NCBI RefSeq assembly: GCF_036373705.1
Contig: NC_089857.1
Span: 42,658,784-42,722,783, forward strand
Direction of reading: 5' to 3'
From: Amia ocellicauda
Lineage: Eukaryota > Chordata > Actinopteri > Amiiformes > Amiidae
DNA length: 64,000 nucleotides
Shown here in pieces: positions 50,401-60,862 of this stretch; the first letter of the stretch is position 1; the number at the start of each line of letters is the position of its first letter. The notes below the pieces were generated by a model. That model was not told the DNA's origin, made no database searches, and worked only from the letters and a program-made list of their open reading frames with translations. Both the position numbers and the translations under genes were made by a program.

Positions 50401-51403
50401 CTGTGTCGGAGGTGTTGGCGTGTTAATCCTGTGGTGTCCATGTATTAATCAGAAGGAATCACACCAGTCTTATTTTAAAGAGTTCCCTAAATGGTTGTTC
50501 AATCAGGTGGTTTGTGGTTCAGTTCTTCTTTGTTGCAGATCAGTTGTTAACACAACCTGCTGGCTGATGCAACAAGTGAAAATCTTTAGTTTCTCCATCC
50601 CCCCTTCCCAGTGATCTCAGGTAAAAGGATTGTAGTAGAGAAGTACTTTGAACTCTTAGTAGTTCAACTGATAAAAAGGAAACACGTCTTTAAAACAACA
50701 AAGTAATAATGGTGTGTATTGATCTCAGGAAGTACAGGTTAAATGCATTGCTTAGTGTAGCAATAGGAACTCGTAAGCATGTCCTTATAACACAGATCAC
50801 TTGTTCTCTATTTTGTAGGCAAAGGGGAAGAAAAGAAACAGATAAGACTCTCAGCACCGTCATGCTCTCTTCAAGTGGCGCATATATAGGGTTTCCCGAG
50901 GTTATTAGCACTACACGTCTTGTACTCTCGACTTTATATAATATTTGGCTTTTTAGGAGTGATGTGCGCTATAAAAAGCCCTAAACGCGACGCACACTAG
51001 TAGCTACGAAGGAGTCCCGGTTTGTGTGCAACCTCAGGGCATTTATAACAAAAGCCTCGTCAGTGACACGACGAGACCTGCAAACGGTTTCTGTGTTGCA
51101 CACTCACACCGCACGCCTTACTCCTGCCCTACTACAGGGATCCTCGCTTGCACACAACGACAGGGCAGTGGCAGCCGAGTCCTGCACAGTGCTCCGCGCA
51201 ACCACAGCCCGTGTGCAATGCATTGACACCACGGCGGCCAGACATACAGCCTCCATCGCGCACACTTGGGCGGAGTGATTCCTAACTGCGTCCTCCTCCT
51301 GCTTAAACACGACCTGGTTTGCAGGGCTTTACTGACCGGAATGCCCCTCTCCCACAGACTCCGAGGTGAACAGAAAGGTCTTCCCGGTCTTGGCGGTGTT
51401 CAT
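47433..51403 (-). CDS. mat2al: S-adenosylmethionine synthase (MAT2A-like paralogue)
   Basis: Nine minus-strand exons join in phase to 387 residues: 51403-51337, 50178-50101, 49847-49725, 49458-49346, 48967-48824, 48668-48450, 48154-47972, 47775-47642 and 47535-47433. The enzyme makes S-adenosylmethionine from methionine and ATP in the cytosol. Family signatures are clear: [10 protein letters not shown] near residue 12-21, DIGAGDQG with FGYATDET (ATP site), [20 protein letters not shown], and the GGGAFSGKD loop. The C-terminus ends [12 protein letters not shown] and KPLVF. Sequence differs from both MAT1A and MAT2A at many conserved-in-both positions (for example [16 protein letters not shown]), so I assign it to the third, fish-type paralogue; that symbol is less certain than the family. 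The normally invariant GHPDK reads GHSDK here, at the exon 1/2 junction. The short N-terminus (no MNGQLNG-type leader) follows from the only available ATG. Confidence 0.95.
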
Positions 51404-51723
51404 CTCCCCTTCCTCGGCCCGTCCCGGCGCTGTGCGGAGCTGCACCAAGCGGAGACGCCCCCGCCCCCTGCCCGTTAATCATTGCCTGGAATTGCTCGCG
51501 TTGGGGGCTGGGTTTGTCCCAATGAATCAATCATCTTATCACACAGGCCATGCAGTTTGTTCCCCGGTGGTGCTACAGTGTAAATCCCCATGATCTGCAG
51601 GCTGCGCTCCGTCCGTGCAGTATTAACAGCTGTGCAGATGTTGCACCAGAACGAGGCTGGTCGTGTTGGCGCGCAGACTGGACCGGAGACGCATAAAAAA
51701 CGTCACAGCCGACGTAATTCAAC
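51404..51723. promoter_or_regulatory. Shared divergent promoter region (mat / SNARE gene)
   Basis: Upstream of the mat ATG lies CpG-rich sequence with a GC box (CCCCGCCCC near 51468-51477). Further on, at about 51700-51716, AACGTCAC and GACGTAA are CRE half-sites, followed at 51724 by a good donor (AAC/GTAAGTCA) on the + strand. This would fit a non-coding first exon of the SNARE gene ending at 51723, whose first coding exon begins with an acceptor at 52816. The two genes would then start head to head within about 300 bp. The exon is inferred from the donor and location only. Confidence 0.5.
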
Positions 51724-52209
51724 GTAAGTCAGATCAATTACAAACGTATTTTCCTCTATGTTGATAAAAACCCATTAACATCCCAGCCATCGTGAAAAGC
51801 GTTTGGGCCTAAAAACAGAATCTGCCCACGTGTATCTACGCCATTTTCCCCATGTGTGAGTGTGGCCTGTGAGCCTGAAACTGAGCTACTGCAGTAATCA
51901 TCTCTAGCATGATGGCCGTTATAACTCCAGCTTAGTTTGAGTTGTAAAAACATTGTTCTCCATTTGGACTCAATGTTTGATGCTCTGGTTCTACCCGCTC
52001 TTCTCTCACCAGAGTCGGGCCCGTCCGTTATGGTTTAATGTGTTATGTGATCCAGCCCATGTTGTCTGCTGTGGAGACTATATTTGCCACCAAGTCTTGA
52101 GCCGTGAGCCGTGTGCTGTGGTTTTGGATCAGCTTTGGTTCCAGGAGCACCTGACACACGTGTTCACTTAACATATTTGATAAATTATTATATCACTTGG
52201 TACGTAAGT

Positions 52210-52785
52210 GTCACACATGATGTAGAATTGAGATCAAGGGCAGTGATGTTCAGACTGTACAATGCACTAGTTAGAGCTCATCTGGATACTGTGTACAGTT
52301 CTGGGCTCCACACTTCAAGAAAGATATCGCTGCTCTAGAGGCAGTTCAGAGGAGAGCAACCAGACTTATTCCAGGTCTGAAGGGAATGTCCTACTGAGAG
52401 ACTGAGGACCTGAACCTTCTCACCCTGGAACAGAGGAGACTACGTGGGGACTTGATCCAAGTCTTCAACATCATGAAAGACATCGAGCACATCAAACCAG
52501 AGGAGCTTTTCCAGATCAGCAGGGACACACGCACCCGGGGACACAAATGGAAATTGGGCTTCAAGGCATTCAAGACAGAAAACAGGAGACACTTCTTCAC
52601 ACAGAGAGGCGTCACAATCTGAACAAACTCCCCAGCGATGTGGCTGAAGAGACAATTTGGGAACATTCAAAAACAGACTGGATAGGATCCTTGATCACTT
52701 AGTTATTAATGGACACCAAACGAGCACGATGGGGCGAATGGGCTCCTCTCGATTGGACACTGTCTTATGTTCTCATGTTCTTATG
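52210..52785 (+). mobile_element. CR1/L2-like LINE 3' end
   Basis: 5'-truncated LINE in sense with the SNARE gene. It encodes fragments of the RT C-terminus ([31 protein letters not shown], then RGDLIQVFNIMK after a frame break) and a 3' end of TTCTCATGTTCTTATG repeats. It stops 31 bp upstream of the splice acceptor of the SNARE gene's first coding exon. Confidence 0.9.
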
Positions 52786-52830
52786 AATTCTAACTTCTTG
52801 ACTTTCATTGTGACAGGTGTTGAAAGTATC

Positions 52831-52958
52831 ATGAGTATTATATACACTTGTATAGCCAAGGCACACATCATCCTTGCCGATCTCGCCCTTGAGGGGGGGA
52901 ACTTTCAGGTAAGAGCTGCAAGCGTGGCTTTGCCATTGCTCTCCCTGTTTTGTACAGA

Positions 52959-53044
<86 letters not shown>

Positions 53045-56000
53045 TCACCTAAAGGATTATTAGGAACACCTGTTCAATTTCTCATTAATGCAATTATCTA
53101 ACCAACCAATCACATGGCAGTTGCTTCAATGCATTTAGGGGTGTGGTCCTGGTCAAGACAATCTCCTGAACTCCAAACTGAATGTCTGAATGGGAAAGAA
53201 AGGTGATTTAAGCAATTTTGAGAGTGGCATGGTTGTTGGTGCCAGACGGGCCGGTCTGAGTATTTCACAATGTGCTCAGTTACTGGGATTTTCACACACA
53301 ACCATTTCTAGGGTTTACAAAGAATGGTGTGAAAAGGGAAAAACATCCAGTATGCGGCAGTCCTGTGGGCGAAAATGCCTTGTTGATGCTAGAGGTCAGA
53401 GGAGAATGGGCCGACTGATTCAAGCTGATAGAAGAGCAACTTTGACTGAAATAACCACTCGTTACAACCGAGGTATGCAGCAAAGCATTTGTGAAGCCAC
53501 AACACGTACAACCTTGAGGCGGATGGGCTACAACAGCAGAAGACCCCACCGGGTACCACTCATCTCCACTACAAATAGGAAAAAGAGGCTACAATTTGCA
53601 CAAGCTCACCAAAATTGGACAGTTGAAGACTGGAAAAATGTTGCCTGGTCTGATGAGTCTCGATTTCTGTTGAGACATTCAGATGGTAGAGTCAGAATTT
53701 GGCGTAAACAGAATGAGAACATGGATCCATCATGCCTTGTTACCACTGTGCAGGCTGGTGGTGGTGGTGTAATGGTGTGGGGGATGTTTTCTTGGCACAC
53801 TTTAGGCCCCTTAGTGCCAATTGGCATCGTTTAAATGCAACGGCCTACCTGAGCATTGTTTCTGACCATGTCCATCCCTTTATGACCACCATGTACCCAT
53901 CCTCTGATGGCTACTTCCAGCAGGATAATGCACCATGTCACAAAGGTCGAATCATTTCAAATTGGTTTCTTGAACATGACAATGAGTTCACTGTACTAAA
54001 CTGGCCCCCACAGTCACCAGATCTCAACCCAATAGAGCATCTTTGGGATGTGGTGGAACGGGAGCTTCGTGCCCTGGATGTGCATCCCACAAATCTCCAT
54101 CAACTGCAAGATGCTATCCTATCAATATGGGCCAACATTTCTAAAGAATGCTTTCAGCACCTTGTTGAATCAATGCCACGTAGAATTAAGGCAGTTCTGA
54201 AGGCGAAAGGGGGTCAAACACAGTATTAGTATGGTGTTCCTAATCATCCTTTAGGTGAGTGTATAGGAAAGTATGTTTAACAGGCTTAAAGGCCTTCACA
54301 CAAATCTGTAGTGGCAGAGCTCTGCAGAGGTTAAATGTCACATGCCTCTGTCAGGTCGAAGAGTTTTGATCATGCCGCTTTAAAACGGTTGGACTTCAGT
54401 TAATTGGTCCAAAATGAAGTGAAACAGCCGATGTCCAGTAGATGCTTGCCTGCGTTACAGAGCGCATGATTGCCAGTATGAAGCCATGACATCTATTTCT
54501 CCGTGGTCAAATCAGTTTTTTAAATACCGAAGTGGAAGTGATGTAACTGCATATCGGACAAACCTGGCTGTTTCCGGTCGTCCACGATGCAGATGGCACT
54601 GAATGATGTTGTGTCTTTGCTCATAGGGAACAGCATTGAGTCTGGCTAGCCCTGTCCCAGTGGGGCCTTTAAGCAGAGACAGTATCCGAAAAGGGAGGTG
54701 AGATTACATTTTCTTAACCAGGCTTGCTGTGGTTGAATAATGATATCAGAGTCACTAAAGCAAAGGTGCAGTTTTTATTTCCAGTGTCCCTCACTGAGAT
54801 CATTGAGGACAAGCTGAAGGGCAGGTCATATGAGACTGTGCTGCTGACCTCCTGCCTTGTTCTCCTTTAATTTAACCTGCAGGAACATGCACGCTGCGTT
54901 TGCACGAACTGGATATATCTTTTCACAAAGTTAGTTTTCTTATATTCTCATTGAGTAATGCTCTGAGGTACAACCACAGCTGTGCACAGTGTAAAGACAG
55001 ACATGAATGCGTAAGAGAAAGTGTTAAGTGTTTTCTAATCTTGGAGTAACTTGTTTCCACTGGAAAGATCAACATTGCAACCAATTATTGCCCGTTTCAA
55101 CCTCAGATAAGTTTTGCTGAGCGTTCATTCTGATTGGGGCTGATTATGTTGAGTAGTCCGTGATTTAATTGCAACATATAACCATAACTGTTCTTAGTGT
55201 ATAGTACTTATCTGTTAATCGTGCACTTGAGAAAGTTATGAATTTTGCTAAAGCCAGCTCAGTGGTTTAATTTACTTGTGGTGGTTATAAAAGAAATGTG
55301 CATAATTCCACTTTGACCGATTTTACATTTCTGATATAGTTTATATGTTAACATATCATATAATAATTAGCGATGGCCTTGCAATTAATTATCTTTTTAC
55401 TTACACCGAGTGTTACAGAGAATTTCAATGAACAGATCAGTGCCAGGCAGTCTACCTGCACTGTTACATGTTGTGAGGTGGAGTATAAATGCACAATCTA
55501 CCCCATTTACCCTTTGCACCGCTGAAGCTAACATCAGAACCAGTTTTTTGCTTCTAATGGACTGTAATGTTTTCTGTTTGACTGCTGCCACCTAGTGATG
55601 CCAGCTTCTTCACAAAAACAGCAGCACAGCCGTTCTTGTTTAAGGCTGTTTCCCCTTAAATCTCAGCTGCATGTAACCAGGTCTATTTCTACAAACTGAC
55701 ACACTTTCTGCCAGTAAAACATATTGGAAATAAATACGTTTAAATAACCATATCCTAGATCTCAAGGAACATCCAGTCAGCTTTGCCATGTTTTGTTTGT
55801 TTCTCTTGCACAGATTCAACTATTATATCCTGTTTAACGATGGGATCTCGTATATCTGCGCCACAGAGCTGAGTTGCGACACACAGACCACCTTTGCTTT
55901 TCTGGATGAGGTAAAGATGTGTTCACTCTCCTCGCGCTCCTTCGTTACGAGAGTCTGTCCTGCTCTGTAGACGCTTGCATTACGGCGACAACGCTGTGTG

Positions 56001-57811
56001 TCGAGGCCCTCTGGAAATGATACGAACCAAAAGAGGGCTCTGGGGTCAGACTTCCACTTTCCCATGTCCTGTCCATGACTGCTGACGTTGATTCTGGGTT
56101 CCCCTGGCACCCCTCATACCAGAATCTGCTCATGCCTGAGTCCTGAGCGCCTAACAGGATTTGCTGTCACAAGGGCTACAGAGGCCTCTCCACGGACCAC
56201 AGCCCAGGGAGAGATTAAGAGTCGCTTGTGCATGTGAGCAGTGCGTGCAAAAACTGCTGACGCAGCCCGAGAAATAACCTCCTTTTGCGTTGTCTTCAGG
56301 TCTGTAAGGTCTTTGTCAACAGCGCTCTGATAAAGGAAGTGGCCTTTGCCCAGCCCTTTGAGTTCAGCCGGGACCTGCAACCGGCGCTGGCCCAGTACAT
56401 GGTAGGTAAGAGTGACGAGAGGCGGTCAGCCAATCGCCATGGCGGGGGGGCATCAGCGGTGGTTAATGTTTAAACCCCCGGGGCCGGGCAGTCTTCTCAG
56501 AGAGCGCAGCCACGGTGTCTGCCTGTCTCTAATGGCGCCCTTTAGTGTATAACTGCCGGGACAGCGGTGCAGGGAAAGGAGACCGGCCTTTTCTTCCCTA
56601 ATATGTTAATTTGTTGAGGTGTTGTCCTGTGAAACATTTACAAGTACTCTGATCCTCGTGAGCTGCTCTCTCTGAAGTCCCCTACAGTGCAGACATGGTG
56701 AGTGGCTGTTTTATTATTTTGTATCCTGATTATTATTGTTAAAGCTTTTGATAAATAGTAGGAAGGCAGCTGGTGACAGTAACCAAAAACGGTAGAATAA
56801 TACTTCTCGTGAAAGTGAGGAACAAGTACGTATGTGTGCATTACCTGCGATTAGAGCCACACAGCGGCGCGTCCCGGGCCAGCAACACCGCACCTGACTG
56901 AAGGAAGTAAACTTTAATTACAGGCTGAGCTCAAAATGGAAGTAGAAGCTTCTACTTTTAATGTCAACATGTCATTTTGAGATCCGGCTATTTTGAATGC
57001 CATTAATTAATACATACATCTTTTTTGTCATTAGTGTAAGCCCAGATATGTGTGAATTCAGCAAAGGTGATCGACTGTTTTGCCAGGACTGTATGCAAAT
57101 CAAGCTATATACTGAGATTAAAGGGTTATATCCATGACTGTGTGTAGATATGCAATCATGACAAAAACACCTGCATTTTTCACTTTCTGTGCTTCGGCAC
57201 TTCTTTCAAACATCAGGGAAGATCAAATTCCAAAAGCAAATAGCAACAGTAACAATAGTTGTGTGCTCTGCACTGCGACGTCCACATGAACAGGCTGTGT
57301 TTCTCTCCCAGGCTGATTATGGAGCACAAACTGGTTCGCAAAAGCTGGAGGACATACAAGTTCAAGTAAATGACGTGAAAGGGATTCTGAAAGATAACAT
57401 AGACAAAGTCCTGGACAGAGGAGAGAAACTGGATGACCTGATCGACAAAACAGAAGACCTCCAGGCAACTGTGAGCATTTTAAGCCTACATTTTCCCTTG
57501 AACTAGAAATGAAATGCTGTGATGCTTTCCGGTACATCGAACAGCTCTGGCACCAGAGTTGGAAGTTGCAAGTTACACGCAATCTGAGACAGTTTTGTTT
57601 CTGTGATCAAATCGTGTGTGTCTGTGTTTCCAGTGACAAACTGTAATACGATGGTGTCTTTCCTCAGGCCGACACGTTCCAAAAAACTGCCACAAGGGTT
57701 TCACGGAAGATGTGGTGGAAGAATACAAAGATGATCATTATTATCGTTGTGATTGTGGTGATAATCCTTATCCTCATTATTCTCCTGTCCACCAATGTAA
57801 TCCCCACTTAA
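52831..57811 (+). CDS. VAMP7-like longin R-SNARE
   Basis: Supported coding exons: 52831-52908 (acceptor at 52816, 14 bases of 5' UTR, then ATG), 55814-55910, 56300-56401, 57312-57470 and 57668-57811 (TAA). A further exon is likely at about 54785-54824 (SLTEIIEDKLKG). The first exon (SIIYTCIAKAHIILADL, GGNF) and the next ones (NYYILFNDGISYICATE, FAFLDEV) form a longin domain. Exon 57312-57470 carries the SNARE motif with the zero-layer Arg in VLDRGEKLDDLIDKTEDL. The last exon gives a single membrane anchor of about 18 Ile/Val/Leu residues and a five-residue lumenal tail. VAMP7 mediates fusion at late endosomes, lysosomes and the plasma membrane. Sequence distance from VAMP7 suggests a paralogue, so I give no symbol. 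Exon 1 ends in phase 0 but the candidate second exon needs phase 1, and the longin domain is about 10 residues short there, so an unseen exon or a misplaced junction remains. Confidence 0.82.
52959..53041. repeat. (TG)n(TA)n microsatellite
   Basis: About 11 TG units followed by about 30 AT units. The Tc1-like element at 53042 begins inside the AT tract, consistent with a TA insertion target. Confidence 0.97.
53042..54261 (+). mobile_element. Nearly intact Tc1-like transposon
   Basis: Terminal inverted repeats of about 30 bp with one mismatch (53041-53070 and 54233-54262, starting CACTCACCTAAAGGAT) are flanked by TA duplications. The transposase starts at 53190 (GKKGDLSNFE) with an HTH-type DNA-binding region and the first catalytic Asp in WSDESRF. 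The frame breaks near 53823 and continues in the +2 frame from about 53825 to the stop at 54229, with FQQDNAPCH and LNPIEHLW supplying the other two DDE residues. The pieces are otherwise uninterrupted, about 345 residues in all. One base appears missing in the TTGGCATCG stretch at about 53822-53830. The element sits in the first coding intron of the SNARE gene. It is inactive as written, but the small number of lesions suggests a recent arrival. Confidence 0.96.
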
Positions 57812-58239
57812 TTCCTTCTCTGTCAAAGCACTTTCAAATATCTCCCCAATCAAAGGGGCCTTGTTTATATACCCAAGTTTTTAATTCTGTTCAAAAGCTA
57901 GTATCAGTGTACGAATAAACACAAATTCCATTAGCGTTCAGTGTGAAACTTATGACACAGATGCAACTGACGTGCTACACGCAAGTTTGAACAAATGTGG
58001 ATGTTTGATCACTTAGTTTCCTTCCTTTATGGATGTTTGATCATTTTGTTCCCTTAATGTATGGTTTTGTTTGTTCTCATTCTTACATCTCTTGTAACGT
58101 TCCATCCTGCTTTATAAAGTATATTTTTTGTCTGTTTTGTTTTTGCCTCATTTTGTTAAGTGCTGGCACCTGAGTTCAGTCACAGATGCATGTTGTAGCT
58201 TTGCTGTTCTGCCGTGTCATCGTTCACATTGTAATGAAT

Positions 58240-58245
58240 AATAAA
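58240..58245 (+). terminator. Poly(A) signal of the VAMP7-like gene
   Basis: AATAAA lies 429 bases after the stop codon. Confidence 0.75.
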
Positions 58246-58261
58246 CACGTTTCACAGGAAA

Positions 58262-59040
58262 GACCCCTCGACACTTCGCAGCCTCACCGAACAACCACAA
58301 CAACCACCTCAGAGGCATGAGGCGTCCTCTGGCAGTCATCACAACACGGTGCCATCCCGTTCTCAACAGAGTCACATTTCACAGCACAGTGATTACAGTC
58401 ACGACGGGCTTTGTTGTCTGTTGGCCGGCGCTCTGACAGGAGTTAAATGAGGAATCTGTCCCAGACAGCGGTGTCAGGTTCCCCTGCTCGGGTATTTAGG
58501 GATACTGAACTGCTATTTTCATATCTTAACTATAAATCCTAAAGCGATCCCTGTCTTTCAAAGAACGTTGTCTCCTGTTGGCCTTTTAATAATCTGTCCA
58601 TATGAAGCACAACTCTCTCTGTAAAACAACAAACTGTACAGACTTTGAAGGAACCGTTCTAGTGACGCCTGGCCTGTCTCCCCTTGTTACTCACATGTGC
58701 CTGCTGGATTTGTTCAACATCCATGCCGAAATATACCTTTCCTACGTACTGAGACTATTACTATATCATCCTTTAAAATAACTTATTCTCTCTATATATA
58801 TTAAATGTATATTATGTATTAACGTTCTTAATAAGTTCAGATCTCAACACGTATGCAAGATTTATATAATCTAAATATTTGAACTTTATTGCATGTATGA
58901 TTTATTATTTGCTTTTAGATCACATACACTTCGACCACTTACAGACATGTAGCTCATTTATTACAAAAAGCTTCAATGACGTATCTGTGAGGGCTGCCTA
59001 AATGACTTACAATGAAACATACGATATTTGTACAAAAGGG
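58262..59040. other. Convergent intergenic gap
   Basis: Sequence between the end of the SNARE gene and the most distal hnrnpd 3' UTR. No gene or repeat recognised. Confidence 0.6.
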
Positions 59041-59388
59041 TTTATTTAGAAAAAAAAGAAAACAAAAAACAAAGAGAGAAACTCTAAAACAAACTGCAGA
59101 ACAAGTTCTAACCCATATAACTGAACACAAGACCTCTCACAACAAACCCAAACAGGAAGGGGGACAGGACAAAGCCATGGCATTTTGAGTCTTTGCGTGT
59201 GCTCTAAAATAAAGAAATAAAAGCCATATTTTGATTAAAATTATAATCTTCTTTGCACAAGGAAACAATGACTTTATTAATTTGTACAGAACAGAAACCG
59301 TGACTGAAAAGTCGTGCCTGCTGTCAGCATTTAGGCTAAAGCGCTGCCGTGGGAATCGTCTATCAGATGTAAAATACTGCTCCATCAC
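59041..59388 (-). other. hnrnpd: Distal hnrnpd 3' UTR exon candidate
   Basis: On the minus strand an acceptor (TTTTTTCCAG, ending 59389) opens GTGATGGAGCAGTATTTTAC, followed by AATAAA at 59278-59273. HNRNPD genes of other vertebrates carry introns within the 3' UTR, and the last coding exon here also ends with a donor (GTATGT at 60715), so a spliced 3' UTR ending here is likely. The exact exon chain between 60715 and 59388 is not resolved. Confidence 0.55.
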
Positions 59389-60251
59389 CTGGAAAAAACA
59401 AAAGAAAGGGGAGTTATTAATCCTCTGCGTGAGAACGGAAATATGCAACATGACAAGGTTTGCATGTGAATTCATGGAACCCCAGCCCTTTACAACTGCA
59501 TTACGGAGCCAACATTAAATATATTTACAAAATTCTACAATTAATAACAACAACAACAGAAAATAGTTAGTCCATAAGCTAGAAATCCTGACGTACCACC
59601 AATGGAAGAGGTAAAACAAAGCCAAAAAAACAAAACACAAACGAAAAGAGAATTAAGCCTTTAAATAATCCGAACCGTTAATCTAAACATTTCATGCAAA
59701 TTTTACATAACACTTATTTTTTCATTTTCTCAAGGGTTAAAAAAATGATCAAAAAACAAAGCAAATCAGAAAAAACAACAACAAAACTTTAGGTTAGGAG
59801 AAATTAACCACGTTTATAAAAATCGCTCTGTCCACCTCCGTCAGTAACACAAAACACCGCACAGATATTCTTAAATATGCAATTGGAAACGGCTGTCTCC
59901 AGCGCAGTTACATCCAAGTACAAAGCAGGTTTTAGCTCATGGACTACTGCAATCTACTGCTACGAGGGCTATAAATGGGGAAAAGCAAGCATTACAAATA
60001 GATTAGGATTATAATATAATCGGGACACTGGAAAATCCAGAGAAAGCTGTATCCGTAGGAGAATGAATAGTTATTTGTCTCAGTAAGATGTCGTAATTAA
60101 CCATTACTTGGGGGGCCTGCAAAAAATAGCATTAAAATTACATTAATATAGTCCTTAAATGAAACAATACAAACAAAATTAAATTATTTTCTTTAAAAAA
60201 ACGAAAAACAAAACAAAACAAAAATTGAAGAACAAAGCTTGAAGTTTCCAT

Positions 60252-60257
60252 TTTATT
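60252..60257 (-). terminator. hnrnpd: Proximal hnrnpd poly(A) signal
   Basis: TTTATT on the + strand is AATAAA on the minus strand, followed by GT-rich sequence. It would end an hnrnpd mRNA about 490 bases after the stop if the 3' UTR intron is retained or an intermediate exon is used. Confidence 0.5.
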
Positions 60258-60742
60258 GTATAATGCTGATACAGGATGTTGGAAGACCATACCAAATGGC
60301 AGCGTTCGAGAGCGTGAGCATCTCGTACCCTGTCCGCATTGAGCGGGCCTGAGACAACCGCGAAGTCAGCGCAACTCACGGCCTGCAATGAAGTTCCCGC
60401 TGGCGGGTACAAACAAGGTATATGTCAGAGTTAGGAGACAACATTCTTCTTTTCCTTTGCTTGTAAGTCCTTAATTTGTACCCATTAGCAGTACTTTACC
60501 TGTTAACGTTACAGTTACAAAACGGCATCAAAAGCCTTTACCAGTGTTACTTATCTCCAATGGAGTCTCTATGTTACCATTACTTGTAAGCACTTCTGGG
60601 TGCTGTGAAACTTTAAAGAAAAAAATTAAACATATACATTAAACAAAGGTAAATATAATTATTAAAAGTATACTTAAAGTAACAAAGTTTTGCTGTAAGC
60701 AATTTGTCAACATACCTGCTTGTATTAAGTAGGGATTATATT

Positions 60743-60831
60743 TTAGTATGGCTTGTAACTGTTTTGGTGACCACCACGCCTTGGGGTTTTGCCATAACCA
60801 CTCTGCTGATCTAGAGATTAAGCAAAACAAC

Positions 60832-60862
<31 letters not shown>

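Noticed and set aside
47433-51403. Identification as MAT1A
   Set aside because: Several positions common to MAT1A and MAT2A differ here, and residues such as [10 protein letters not shown] do not match MAT1A. A separate paralogue fits better, though phylogeny is needed.
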